DNA from: Chitinolyticbacter meiyuanensis
GTDB lineage: Bacteria > Pseudomonadota > Gammaproteobacteria > Burkholderiales > Chitinibacteraceae
Length of the DNA: 64,000 nt
Assembly: GCF_008033135.1 (NCBI RefSeq)
Contig: NZ_CP041335.1
Coordinates: 4,261,961 to 4,325,960 of the forward strand
Reading direction: 5' to 3'
The notes under the pieces are model-generated. The model was given only the letters and a program-made list of their open reading frames with translations. It was not told the DNA's origin and made no database searches. Each line of letters begins with the position of its first letter. Positions within the stretch are counted from its first letter, which is position 1. This document shows positions 26,930-35,548 of this stretch, piece by piece. The position numbers and the translations under genes were made by a program.

Positions 26930-28353
26930 TGCGCTTCTCGCTGCGCATCTTCCTCGGTTACTTCCTCATCGTCGCGCTGTTAGCGTGGTACGTGGTCGAC
27001 CTGATCCGCGACGAGATCAAGCCAGCCATGCGTCAGTCGGCCGAGGAAATCATGATCGATACCGCTAACCTGCTGGCCGAGCTGGTGCAGCCCGCCTTTC
27101 GCGATGGCAGGCTGGCCGACGGCGAGGTGGCACAGGCGATCGGACGCTACGTGGAGCGCTCGCCCAATGCGCGGATCTGGGGCGTGGCCAAGGGCGCGGT
27201 CGACATGCGCGTCTACATCACCGATGCGCGCGGCATCGTGCTGTTCGATTCCACCGGCAGCGCGGTCGGCCAGGATTATTCGCAATGGCGAGACGTCTAC
27301 CTGACGCTGCGGGGCCGCTACGGTGCGCGCACCTCGCGCATCGAGTACGCCGACGACGCCACCACCGTGATGTACGTGGCCGCCCCCATCATCGAGGACG
27401 GCCGCATTGCCGGTGTGCTGACCGTGGCCAAGCCCAACCAGGCGATGCAGCCCTATATCGAGCGCGCCCACGGCAAGCTGTTGCGCGCCGGCTTGCTGGT
27501 GTTGGGACTAGGGCTGGCCTTCGGCGCAGCGTTCTCATGGTGGCTGTCGCGCGGCATCGGCAAGCTCACCGATTTTGCCCAGGACGTCAGCGCCGGTCGC
27601 CCGGCCGAGGTACCTGCGCTACCGGGCAACCGCGAGCTCGCGGTGCTGGCGCAGGCACTCGGCGAGATGCGCGAGCGGCTGGAGGGCAAGGCCTATGTCG
27701 AGCACTACGTGCACGGCCTCACCCATGAACTGAAAAGCCCGCTGGCCGGCATCCGCGGCGCGGCCGAACTGCTGGACGATGCCCTGCCCGACGCCGACCG
27801 CCAACGCTTCGCCGGCCACATCCGCCGCGAGGCGGAGCGGCTGCAGGCCATCGTCGACCGCCTGCTGGAGCTGGCACGGCTGGAGGCACGGCGCACGCTC
27901 GATCATGCCGAGCCAGTGCCGCTGCGCCCCGCGCTCGAGACGGTACTTACCGCGCTGGCACCGCAGCTCGACGCCGCCACCATCGCACTCGATCTCGCCA
28001 TCCCCGAAGACGCCCGCGTGCGCGGCGAACGCTTCCTGATCGAGCAGGCGCTGCGCAACCTGCTGCAGAACGCCGCCGATTTCACGCCGACGCAGGGCGC
28101 GATCCGCATCGCCGCCGAGCGCACCGGCGGCGACTGGTTGATCACCATCGACAACGACGGCCCCGCCATTCCCGACTACGCCCTGCCACGACTGTTCGAG
28201 CGCTTCTACTCGCTGCGCCCGGACGGTACCGCCAAGGGCACCGGCCTCGGCCTTGCGCTGGCCCGGACCATTGCCGAGCTGCATGGTGGCAGCGCCACGG
28301 TCGGCAATGTCGCCAACGGCGTCAGCGCCCGGCTGCGGCTACCCGCCTGCTGA
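26929..28353 (+). CDS. creC: two-component sensor histidine kinase CreC
   Basis: The 474-residue protein, the same length as E. coli CreC, has a first membrane helix (FLGYFLIVALLAWYVV), a periplasmic sensor region to about residue 185, a second helix (AGLLVLGLGLAFGAAFSWWL), a HAMP-like linker, the His box HGLTHELKSPLAGIRGAAELL, and an ATPase domain with NLLQNAADFT, DNDGPAIP and KGTGLGLALA. It should phosphorylate CreB. CreBC responds to carbon source and central metabolism in enterobacteria. creA and creD are not adjacent here. Confidence 0.9.
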   Translation: MRFSLRIFLGYFLIVALLAWYVVDLIRDEIKPAMRQSAEEIMIDTANLLAELVQPAFRDGRLADGEVAQAIGRYVERSPNARIWGVAKGAVDMRVYITDARGIVLFDSTGSAVGQDYSQWRDVYLTLRGRYGARTSRIEYADDATTVMYVAAPIIEDGRIAGVLTVAKPNQAMQPYIERAHGKLLRAGLLVLGLGLAFGAAFSWWLSRGIGKLTDFAQDVSAGRPAEVPALPGNRELAVLAQALGEMRERLEGKAYVEHYVHGLTHELKSPLAGIRGAAELLDDALPDADRQRFAGHIRREAERLQAIVDRLLELARLEARRTLDHAEPVPLRPALETVLTALAPQLDAATIALDLAIPEDARVRGERFLIEQALRNLLQNAADFTPTQGAIRIAAERTGGDWLITIDNDGPAIPDYALPRLFERFYSLRPDGTAKGTGLGLALARTIAELHGGSATVGNVANGVSARLRLPAC

Positions 28354-28356
28354 AAA

Positions 28357-28380
28357 CCGGCCAGCCCAAGGGCCGGCCGG
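28357..28380 (-). terminator. hairpin between creC and the chitin-binding protein gene
   Basis: An 11-pair inverted repeat (CCGGCC-A-GCCC against GGGC-C-GGCCGG, one mismatch, very short loop) lies just after creC. Read on the minus strand it is followed by TTTTCAGC. It suits termination of the minus-strand chitin-binding protein gene that ends 8 bases away, and it may also act on creC. Confidence 0.55.
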
Positions 28381-28387
28381 CTGCCGG

Positions 28388-28906
28388 TCACGGTGCGATG
28401 GTCATGCTGCCCACGGCGCACGTCACCCCCACCCGCTGCCAGCCGGTGATAGGGGCATTGGTATTGTTCCGGTACTGCACCAGCCAACCGCCGCGGTTGC
28501 CGTCCCAAGTCAACGTGCTGTACACGATGCTGGGGCCCACCGAGATGCCGGACGGTCCACCACTGATCGGCACCTCGCCCTGCTCGCACGCCGAAGCAAC
28601 GAAATCCTCCTGGCCCGGCGCCAGATTGAGCGTCCGCTCATGGTGCCGCAGGATCAGCCGTACGCCGCCGGCTGCGGCGCAGGCGCCGAGCGAATTCCAC
28701 GCCGACCAGCTGGTCGCCGCCGGCTGCTCGCCGATGGAATACCACTTGGCCTCATACAGCTGGTTGGCCTGGACCACCTTGGCTCCGGCGTTGTACCCGG
28801 TGCCGGATTGCCAGGCGGCCACCCCGCTGCATTCCGCAGCCTGAACCTGGCCAGACAACCACGCCGACAAACCCAACAGCGAGATGCAAATCCACTTCTG
28901 CTTCAT
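28388..28906 (-). CDS. small secreted protein with an N-terminal chitin-binding (CBM5/12-like) domain
   Basis: The 172-residue protein has a Sec signal peptide (KQKWICISLLGLSAWLSGQVQA, cleavage near residue 23). A CBM5/12-like domain follows, with AAWQSGTGYNAGAKVVQANQ, LYEAKWYSIGEQP and WSAWNSLGAC. The remaining 100 residues contain VRLILRHHERTLNLAPGQE and WLVQYRNNTNAPITGWQRVGVTC, which I do not recognise. The aromatic pattern AW/Y/AKW/W matches the same domain in the chitinase 2.6 kb away. No catalytic domain is present. The start is the ATG before the signal peptide; frames further upstream are not supported. Confidence 0.75.
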   Translation of the reverse strand: MKQKWICISLLGLSAWLSGQVQAAECSGVAAWQSGTGYNAGAKVVQANQLYEAKWYSIGEQPAATSWSAWNSLGACAAAGGVRLILRHHERTLNLAPGQEDFVASACEQGEVPISGGPSGISVGPSIVYSTLTWDGNRGGWLVQYRNNTNAPITGWQRVGVTCAVGSMTIAP

Positions 28907-29088
28907 GCCTACGCTCCTTCCATCCTGGTGAACGGCCTGATGGCCGAGCCGTCCATGCCGGATGCATGGATCGGTCCTGCAATTTAGGTTGCGGCACCGG
29001 CAACAACGGCTGCGGACCGGCCCAAAATCACCAATTGCAGGTTCGGCGCACGGCAAGTGGCTGATCCCACGGCATTTTCGGCGGATGC

Positions 29089-29124
29089 AAAACGGCCCTG
29101 CCATTCACCGATGGCAGGGCCGTT
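29089..29124 (-). terminator. rho-independent terminator of the ABC exporter gene
   Basis: A perfect 14-bp stem (AACGGCCCTGCCAT and its complement) with loop TCACCG ends at 29124. On the minus strand it is followed by TTTT-GC. It lies 15 bases after the exporter stop codon. Confidence 0.85.
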
Positions 29125-29138
29125 GGAGCACACACACC

Positions 29139-30998
29139 TCAGTGGGCGAGCGTGCGCTCGGTCGCGTCGTCCACGTCCTCGCCGAGGAATCCGCCGCTCT
29201 GGTGCGCCCACAGGCGGGCATAGAGCCCCCCCTGCGCCAGGAGCTCGGCATGCGTGCCCTCTTCGACGATCACGCCGTGGTCAAGCACGATCAGCCGATC
29301 CATCGCGGCGATGGTGGAGAGCCGGTGCGCGATCGCCACCACGGTCTTGCCTTCCATCAAGCGATAAAGGCTGCCCTGGATCGCCGCCTCGACTTCGGAG
29401 TCGAGCGCACTGGTCGCCTCGTCCAGCAACAGGATGGGCGCATCCTTCAACATCACCCGGGCGATGGCCACGCGTTGGCGCTGGCCACCGGACAGCTTCA
29501 CGCCGCGCTCGCCGACATGCGCGTCGTAGCCGCTGCGCCCCTTCGGATCGCTCAGGCCCTGGATGAAGTCGTGCGCTTCGGCCCGCCGCGCGGCAGCGAT
29601 CATCGCCGCATCGTCGGCATCGGGCCGGCCATACAGCAGGTTGTCGCGCACCGAGCGATGCAGCAGGCTGGTGTCCTGCGTGACCATGCCAATGGCGGCG
29701 CGCAGGCTGTCCTGGGTGACCGCGGCGACATCCTGGCCGTCGATCAGCACCCGGCCGGCATCGATGTCGTAAAAGCGCAGCAGCAAGTTCACCAGCGTAC
29801 TTTTGCCCGCGCCGGAGCGACCGACGAGGCCGACCTTCTCGCCGGGACGGATCGTCAGGTTGAGTCGGTCGATCACCGGTTGCGGCTTGCCGTAACCGAA
29901 GCTCACCTCCTCGAAGCGGATCTCGCCGCGGCTCACCGTCAGCGGCTGGGCATCGGCCCGATCGGACACCGCGACTGGGCGCGTCAACGTGGTGATGCCG
30001 TCCTGCACCGTGCCGATCTGCTCGAACAGGTTGGCCATCTCCCACATGATCCAGTGCGAAATGCCGTTGAGGCGCAGCGCCATCGCAGTGGCGGCCGCAA
30101 CCGCGCCGATGCCGACTTCGCCACGGCTCCACAGCCATAGCGTGGCACCGGTGGTGGCCACGATCAGCAGCATGTTGAGGAAGTGGTTGACGATCTCGAA
30201 GCCGCTCACCAATCGCATCTGCTGATGCACCGTATACATGAACTCGCGCATCGCGCTCTTCACGTAACCGGCCTCGCGGTGGGCGTGGCTGAACAGCTTG
30301 ACGGTGACGATATTGGTGTAGGCATCGGTCACCCGGCCCGTCATCAGGCTGCGTGCATCGGCCTGCGCCGCCGAGGCCTTGCCCAGGCGCGGCACGAAAT
30401 ACCAGACCGCAACGCCATACAGCGCCAGCCAGACCACGAAGGGCCAGACCAGCCAGCCGTCGAACTGACCAACCACCACCAGCATGGTGACGAAGTAGAT
30501 GGTGACGAACACCAGGATGTCGACGACGATCATCACCGACTCGCGCACCGCCAGCGCCGTCTGCATCACCTTGGTGGCGACGCGGCCGGCGAATTCGTCC
30601 TGGTAGAAGCTCATGCTCTGGCCGAGCAGGTAGCGGTGGAAGATCCAGCGCAGCCGCATCGGGAAGTTGCCGGCCAGCGCCTGGTATTTACAGAGCGCCT
30701 GCACAGCCACCAGCAGTGTGCTGCCCACCAGTGCGAGGCCCAGCCACAGCAGCGTGCGGCCCTCCCGGGCGAACAGCTCGGCCGGCGGCACCTTGGCCAG
30801 CCAGTCGACCACCGAGCCCAGCATGGCGAACAGCAGCGCTTCGAAGGCACCGATCGCGGCGGTGAGCAGCATCACGGTGAAGATCAGCCCGCGCATGCCG
30901 GCGGTGCCGGCCCAGACGAAGGCGAAGAAGCCGCGCGGGGGCGCGGCCGGGGGAGTTTCCGGATACGGTTGTACCCGTTTTTCGAACCATCCGAACAC
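29139..30998 (-). CDS. ABC exporter, fused permease-ATPase (MsbA/multidrug type)
   Basis: The 619-residue half-transporter has six membrane helices in the first 330 residues (for example GLIFTVMLLTAAIGAFEAL) and a C-terminal ATPase: Walker A GRSGAGKST near residue 407, Q-loop VTQDTSLLH, signature LSGGQRQRVAIA, Walker B ILLLDEATSALD and the switch His in AIAHRLST. It would work as a homodimer exporting a lipid or drug. The GTG start at 30998 has AAGGAG six bases upstream and gives MFGWFEKR. The region just before it holds a 9-bp inverted repeat. Confidence 0.85.
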   Translation of the reverse strand: MFGWFEKRVQPYPETPPAAPPRGFFAFVWAGTAGMRGLIFTVMLLTAAIGAFEALLFAMLGSVVDWLAKVPPAELFAREGRTLLWLGLALVGSTLLVAVQALCKYQALAGNFPMRLRWIFHRYLLGQSMSFYQDEFAGRVATKVMQTALAVRESVMIVVDILVFVTIYFVTMLVVVGQFDGWLVWPFVVWLALYGVAVWYFVPRLGKASAAQADARSLMTGRVTDAYTNIVTVKLFSHAHREAGYVKSAMREFMYTVHQQMRLVSGFEIVNHFLNMLLIVATTGATLWLWSRGEVGIGAVAAATAMALRLNGISHWIMWEMANLFEQIGTVQDGITTLTRPVAVSDRADAQPLTVSRGEIRFEEVSFGYGKPQPVIDRLNLTIRPGEKVGLVGRSGAGKSTLVNLLLRFYDIDAGRVLIDGQDVAAVTQDSLRAAIGMVTQDTSLLHRSVRDNLLYGRPDADDAAMIAAARRAEAHDFIQGLSDPKGRSGYDAHVGERGVKLSGGQRQRVAIARVMLKDAPILLLDEATSALDSEVEAAIQGSLYRLMEGKTVVAIAHRLSTIAAMDRLIVLDHGVIVEEGTHAELLAQGGLYARLWAHQSGGFLGEDVDDATERTLAH

Positions 30999-31019
30999 GT
31001 GTGCTCCTTGTGGGAAAAC

Positions 31020-31052
31020 CCTTGCATGCCCCCTTGTAGGTTTCATGCAAGG
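31020..31052. promoter_or_regulatory. perfect 9-bp inverted repeat, operator-like
   Basis: CCTTGCATG at 31020 and CATGCAAGG at 31044 are exact inverses with a 15-base spacer. The element lies 22-54 bases before the ABC exporter start, where a repressor site would act. The half-site core TTGCATG occurs again at 31376, upstream of the chitinase. Confidence 0.5.
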
Positions 31053-31288
31053 ACAGCCGGACATCTTGTCGCAGGAGGCCGCCAATCACAAGCCGCCGCC
31101 CACCGCGCGGCAAGGCCGGCACAGCAAGTATCGTGCTCGCCACTGGACAGCCCAAGGCAGCCGTCATGCAACCCCTTTCAACGGGTTGGATATATCTGGA
31201 TACCACTGCAGATACCAGTCGCTTGCAAGCGCTTGATTGGCGCCCCACCGTTCATCGCCAGCCAAACGGCGTCACTTCATTACATAAA

Positions 31289-31324
31289 CAAACAATTTAA
31301 CTGTTTGATTTAATTAAATATTAT
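31289..31324 (+). promoter_or_regulatory. AT-rich chitinase promoter region with CAAACA-N7-TGTTTG
   Basis: CAAACA (31289-31294) and TGTTTG (31302-31307) form a perfect inverted repeat. TATTAT at 31319-31324 matches five of six bases of a -10 box, with a poor -35 at 31296. This is the most promoter-like stretch before the chitinase, and the repeat could bind a regulator. Confidence 0.35.
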
Positions 31325-31515
31325 AGCATTTAGTAAGGTATTGACACTATGCGCTCGCATGGCCGAACATCCGTCTTGCATGCAAAGGCGTTCGTGGCGC
31401 TTGTCGTTACGCCGCCCGTTGCCGCGTGCTGATACCCGTAGTGGTATTATCTGCAGCATAAAAAAACGGCGGTTCGCCACATGCACCGAACCGAAACAGG
31501 ATGGAGACCTTGTTC

Positions 31516-33543
31516 ATGTCGCAACACAATCGCTTCGTGCTGGCCGCGCTGCCCGCCGCGCTGCTGGCCGTCCATGCCTATGCCGCTTCCCCGGCTTGGC
31601 AGGAAGGCAACACCTACGCTGCTGGCGTTACCGTCAGCTACAACAACACCGAATATCAGGCGCTGGTTACCCACACCGCCTATGTCGGTGCCAACTGGAA
31701 CCCGGCTGCTTCGCCCACACTGTGGAAGCTGCTCGGCGCCTCCACCGGTGGCACCCCGACGCCCGCTCCGGTAGCCACCCCGACCCCGGGTCCGGTTGCA
31801 ACCCCGACGCCGAACCTGCCGACCGCCACCCCGGCACCGGTTGGTCAATACCCGGCCTGGAACGCCAGCACTGCCTACACCGGCGGCCAGCGCGTGACCT
31901 TCGAAGGCGCCGTGTATGAAGCCAAGTGGTGGACCCAGGGCGACAACCCCGGCCAATCCGGCGAATGGGGCGTATGGAAGAAGGTGAGCGTGGCCGGCCC
32001 GACGCCGACCCCGACTGTCACCCCGACGCCGACCGTTGCACCGACCGGCCCGACCCCGACGCCGACGGTTACCCCGACGCTGACCCCCACCCCGACTGTT
32101 ACCCCGACTCGCGTCACGCCGACCCCGACGCCGACCGGCCCGACCCCGACTGTCACCCCGACCCCAGTCGTCGGTGGCCCGACCCCGCCCCCGATCACCG
32201 GCGCGCAAGTCGGTTCGTACTTCACCCAGTGGGGCGTGTACGGCCGCGGCTATCAAGTCAAGCATGTGGACACCAGCGGCACCGCTGCCAAGCTGACCTT
32301 CATCAACTATGCATTCGGCAACCTCTACCAGAAGAACGGCGGCTACGAGTGCGGCATCATCAACAAGCTCGAGCCGGGTGCGACCAACCCGAGCGATCCG
32401 CAAGCCGGTACCGGCGGCGATTCGTGGGCTGACTACCAGCGTGGCCTGAGTGCTGCCGACTCCGTGGACGGCGTGGCCGACCTGTGGGGCTGGCCGCAGT
32501 GGGACGACCCACGCAATGGCGTGTCCGGTCCGCTCAAGGGCAACTTCAACCAGCTGAAGAAGCTGAAGGCCAAGTACCCGAACCTGAAGGTCTACATCTC
32601 GCTGGGCGGCTGGACCTGGTCCAAGTGGTTCTCCGCTGCCGCCAAGACCGACGCCCTGCGCAAGCAGCTGGTCCGTTCTTGCATCGACGTGTACATCAAG
32701 GGCAACGTGCCGTTTGACGCCGGCTCCAACGCTGGCGGTCCGGGCACTGCAGCCGGTGTGTTCGACGGTATCGACATCGACTGGGAATTCCCGGGCGTGA
32801 TCGGCCAGCCGTACAACACCGTCGCTCCGGAAGACAAGCAGAACTTCACGTTGCTGCTCAAGGAATTCCGCGAGCAGCTCGATGCGATCGGCGCAACCAA
32901 CAAAGCCAACTATGGCCTGACCGTTGCCATCGGCGCCGGCAAGGACAAGATCGACATGACCGTTCCGGCCGAGTACAGCAAGTACCTCGACTGGATCAAC
33001 GTGATGAACTACGACTACAACGGCGCCTGGGCAGCTCAAGGCCCGACCGACTTCCAGGCCCACCTGTACGTCGATCCGAACAACCCGCAGTACATCGATC
33101 CGAAGACTGGCAACCGCAGCCTGGTGTCGTACTACAACACCGACGACTCGATCAAGCAGCTGCTGGCCGCTGGCGTACCGGGCAAGAAGCTGCTGGTTGG
33201 CCTGCCGTTCTACGGCCGTGGCTGGACCGGTGTTGCAGCCGGCCCGAACGGTGATGGCCTGTACCAGGCCGCGACCGGCGGTGCCAAGGGCACGTACGAA
33301 ACCGGTATCGAGGACTACAAGGTGCTGAAGAACGCAGCCGGTACCGTCCGCTTCCACCCGGTGACCAAGCAGTCGTGGAAGTATGACGGCAGCAACTGGT
33401 GGTCGTACGACACCCCGACCGACATCGCCACCAAGGTGAACTACGTCAAGGCCAACAGCCTGGGCGGCGTGTTCAGCTGGTCGCTGGACGGTGATACCAC
33501 GAATGGTGAACTCGCCACCGAGATGGCCAAGGTTCGCCAGTAA
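31516..33543 (+). CDS. secreted GH18 chitinase with two chitin-binding domains
   Basis: The 675-residue enzyme has a signal peptide (cleavage near residue 24), a CBM5/12-like domain at about 27-74 (PAWQEGNTYAAGVTVSYNN), a second at about 113-157 (YPAWNASTAYTGGQRVTFEG), a Pro-Thr-Val repeat linker to about 222, and a GH18 catalytic domain to the end. The catalytic motif DGIDIDWE is at residues 417-424, with Glu424 as acid, and YISLGGWTWSKW is the substrate SxGG motif. It degrades chitin outside the cell. The start with GGAGA 8 bases upstream is chosen; an ATG five codons earlier has no good site. Confidence 0.97.
   Translation: MSQHNRFVLAALPAALLAVHAYAASPAWQEGNTYAAGVTVSYNNTEYQALVTHTAYVGANWNPAASPTLWKLLGASTGGTPTPAPVATPTPGPVATPTPNLPTATPAPVGQYPAWNASTAYTGGQRVTFEGAVYEAKWWTQGDNPGQSGEWGVWKKVSVAGPTPTPTVTPTPTVAPTGPTPTPTVTPTLTPTPTVTPTRVTPTPTPTGPTPTVTPTPVVGGPTPPPITGAQVGSYFTQWGVYGRGYQVKHVDTSGTAAKLTFINYAFGNLYQKNGGYECGIINKLEPGATNPSDPQAGTGGDSWADYQRGLSAADSVDGVADLWGWPQWDDPRNGVSGPLKGNFNQLKKLKAKYPNLKVYISLGGWTWSKWFSAAAKTDALRKQLVRSCIDVYIKGNVPFDAGSNAGGPGTAAGVFDGIDIDWEFPGVIGQPYNTVAPEDKQNFTLLLKEFREQLDAIGATNKANYGLTVAIGAGKDKIDMTVPAEYSKYLDWINVMNYDYNGAWAAQGPTDFQAHLYVDPNNPQYIDPKTGNRSLVSYYNTDDSIKQLLAAGVPGKKLLVGLPFYGRGWTGVAAGPNGDGLYQAATGGAKGTYETGIEDYKVLKNAAGTVRFHPVTKQSWKYDGSNWWSYDTPTDIATKVNYVKANSLGGVFSWSLDGDTTNGELATEMAKVRQ
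31990..32190 (+). repeat. Pro-Thr-Val linker repeats in the chitinase gene
   Basis: This stretch consists of short, imperfect repeats of CCGACCCCGAC-type units that encode PTPTVTPTP-like sequence. It separates the second chitin-binding domain from the catalytic domain. Such repeats form an extended flexible linker and may vary in length between strains. Confidence 0.8.
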
Positions 33544-33594
33544 ACCAACACTCTTGGAAAGATTTGCGCATCCACACTCTCCGCGCAAACATTC

Positions 33595-33625
33595 GCCCCT
33601 GCCGCAAGGCAGGGGCTTTTTTTTT
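33595..33625 (+). terminator. rho-independent terminator of the chitinase gene
   Basis: A 9-bp perfect stem (GCCCCTGCC / GGCAGGGGC) with a GCAA tetraloop is followed by nine T bases. It lies 52 bases after the chitinase stop and is a textbook strong terminator on the plus strand. Confidence 0.96.
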
Positions 33626-34094
33626 GCCTCGTCGGCAAGCACCTCACAACGGCAGCGTAGCTGTCCCGCGCGGTAACGCGCATGCAGCGGCCGCGCCGGC
33701 ATCCATGTGCATTGGTCCGCAACAAGACCGGATAGGCTCAACTGCCCCAGCGCCATTGGACTGAGCCGGTGGCGCCATGCTGTGGCAGCCAATCCCCACC
33801 GCATACGCTGCAACGCGGCAGAGAGCAACAAGCCATTCAAGAAGAGGATTCGCCTCGCGACCGCGAGGGGTAGGCAGGCGCTACAGGAGCGCCGCGATGG
33901 AAGCAACCACGCTTGCGGGTTCGATCACGCCCGGCGTACCAGCCCGCAGCGCAAACCCGATGCATCACAATGCGGGCATGCGAACCGGTAGGCGAATGGG
34001 ACTTACACGCTCAAGCTGGGCCATATTTGCCGACCGGCGCCAGTTGGGCAACGGCGCCGTGCTTTCGCTGATCGATCCGAAACGAGCACCGTCG
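33626..34094. other. 469-base gap between the chitinase terminator and the SPOR gene
   Basis: I see no supported gene in this stretch. One ATG at 33898 is preceded by AGGAG, but its frame runs antisense into the SPOR gene and has no family features. A small CCTCGC/GCGAGG inverted repeat is present near 33853. The convergent SPOR gene has no obvious terminator here. Confidence 0.5.
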
Positions 34095-34802
34095 TCAGCG
34101 GCACACCGTTTCGACCAGTTGGGCACCACGCAGTTGGCGATTGCTGCGTTCGAGCTGCGCACGCTGGGTTGCGCTGACATTGCTGAGCAGGAAGGTGGCC
34201 GGGCGCAGGGTATCGTCGCGCTCGCGCACCACAGCGGAACGCACACCCTTGTCCCGCAGCGCGACAACCCGGCGATCCGCCGCCTCACGGGTGGAGAACA
34301 CGCCCAACGACACCGCGTTCTGCCAGCGCCCGCCGTTGTTGACGACGAAGTAGTCGTCGATCCCCAACCCCTGCAGCTCCTCGGCCTTGCGCTTGGCGGC
34401 CTCGATGTCGGCCAGCGGCGGGATGTAGACCCAGACCTTGGCCTGCTCGGCGCTTTGCAGCGTGCGCTCGCTCACCTTCAGCGCGGCCATCCGCGCACTG
34501 GCAATCTGCGCCTGCTCGGGTGACGGCACCGTCCAGCGCAGGCAGACCGCAGTGGCGGTCGGTTGGACCGGCGTGGGCGTCAATGCCACTGCCGCAACCT
34601 CCGATGCCGCACCCGCACTGGCCGGCAGCGGGCTGGGGGCGATCACCGGGACCGGTGTGAGTTTGGAGACATCGACCAGCCGCAGCTTGTCGGCATGCTG
34701 TTCGGGCGGCAGCACCACGGCCGGCGCCGCAGCGGGTGCCAGCTGGCTGTAGGCGTAGAACCCCGCGTTGGCAAGGACAAGCAGGACGAGCAGCCATTTC
34801 AT
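34095..34802 (-). CDS. SPOR domain protein
   Basis: The 235-residue protein starts with MKWLLVLLVLANAGFYAYSQL, an N-terminal membrane anchor or signal. A Pro/Ala-rich linker with little order follows. The C-terminal half carries a SPOR-like domain: KVWVYIPPLADIEAAKRKAEELQGLG, DYFVVNNGGRWQNAVSLGVFST and AVVRERDD. SPOR domains bind denuded septal peptidoglycan. The start codon lies within the end of coaX (4-base overlap), so it is the third gene of a birA-coaX-SPOR operon, an arrangement known from Neisseriales and related beta-proteobacteria. Confidence 0.85.
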   Translation of the reverse strand: MKWLLVLLVLANAGFYAYSQLAPAAAPAVVLPPEQHADKLRLVDVSKLTPVPVIAPSPLPASAGAASEVAAVALTPTPVQPTATAVCLRWTVPSPEQAQIASARMAALKVSERTLQSAEQAKVWVYIPPLADIEAAKRKAEELQGLGIDDYFVVNNGGRWQNAVSLGVFSTREAADRRVVALRDKGVRSAVVRERDDTLRPATFLLSNVSATQRAQLERSNRQLRGAQLVETVCR

Positions 34803-35548
34803 GGCCGGGCATCTCCGTCGAAAGCGAGGGCGGCCAGCCCCCTGAGGACAAGGTGATCGATCTGGCGGCAGGGCAGGCGTTCCAGCCACGGTGCCAGCAC
34901 GGCGGCGTCGCCGCCGGACAGCAGCAGCAGCGGCTCCTCGCCGCGCGCCACCAGCCGGTCGAGCGCGGCCGTCACGCAGCCAGCCAGCGCCGTCTGCACA
35001 CCGGTTTCGATCGCATCTTCGGTCGAGGTCGGGAAATCGTGCACGTTGCCGCCGGCATCCGGCAACCGCGCAGTACCGGCGGCGAGCGCCGCCTTCATCA
35101 TCCGGTAGCCCGGTACGATGACGCCACCGAGAAAGCGGCCATCGGCAGTCAGCGCATCGACGGTGAGTGCCGTGCCGGCAGTGGCGATGACGAGCGCCTG
35201 GCCGGGCTCCGCGGCCCGCGCACCGAGCACCGCCGCCCAGCGATCCGGCCCTTGCTGCTCCAGTCGGCGATAGCGGTTGCGTACGCCCAGCGCTTCGCGC
35301 TCGACCTGGATCCAGTCGATGCCGCGATCCCAGGTTTGCCGGCAGAAGGCATCGAGCGCAGCACCCAGTTCGGGCGCCGCCACGCTGCAGCCGACGATGC
35401 GACGGGGCGCCACCAGCTGCCGCCATTCGGCAAGCAGCGGCTGCAGTTCATCGGGGCTGGCGCTGCCGCGCGCAGGCCAGTCTTCCTGTGCCTCGGCCAG
35501 CGCCCATTTCAGACGGGTATTGCCCAGGTCGAGCAGCAGCACGCTCAT
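34799..35548 (-). CDS. coaX: type III pantothenate kinase CoaX
   Basis: The 249-residue protein of the ASKHA fold begins MSVLLLDLGNTRLKWALAE, the phosphate-binding DxGNT motif. GPDRWAAVLGAR near residue 100 and ATAGTALTVDAL near residue 122 are the substrate and second phosphate motifs of CoaX. It phosphorylates pantothenate, the first step to coenzyme A. The start overlaps the end of birA by 4 bases and its end overlaps the SPOR gene. In Neisseria the two enzymes are fused; here they are separate proteins. Confidence 0.95.
   Translation of the reverse strand: MSVLLLDLGNTRLKWALAEAQEDWPARGSASPDELQPLLAEWRQLVAPRRIVGCSVAAPELGAALDAFCRQTWDRGIDWIQVEREALGVRNRYRRLEQQGPDRWAAVLGARAAEPGQALVIATAGTALTVDALTADGRFLGGVIVPGYRMMKAALAAGTARLPDAGGNVHDFPTSTEDAIETGVQTALAGCVTAALDRLVARGEEPLLLLSGGDAAVLAPWLERLPCRQIDHLVLRGLAALAFDGDARP

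Larger units (their letters stand above)
30999..31515. other. 517-base divergent intergenic region between ABC exporter and chitinase
   Basis: The region carries regulatory-looking sequence for both divergent genes. Near the exporter is a 9-bp inverted repeat (31020-31052). Near the chitinase is a strongly AT-rich stretch (31262-31340) with a 6-bp inverted repeat and TATTAT, and a TTGCATGCAA palindrome at 31376. No gene is supported here. Confidence 0.7.

Noticed and set aside
31990..32190. CRISPR-like or tandem repeat array.
   Set aside because: Units are short, imperfect and in frame, coding for a Pro-Thr linker.
31447..33906. An 819-codon open frame antisense to the chitinase gene.
   Set aside because: It is low-complexity with Gly/Arg/Val-rich repeats produced by the GC-rich codons of the chitinase and its Pro-Thr linker. 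It has no family features and overlaps a certain gene.
33777..34523. A plus-strand ORF with AGGAG before an ATG at 33898.
   Set aside because: It runs antisense through most of the SPOR gene and shows no domain. The ribosome-site match is likely chance.
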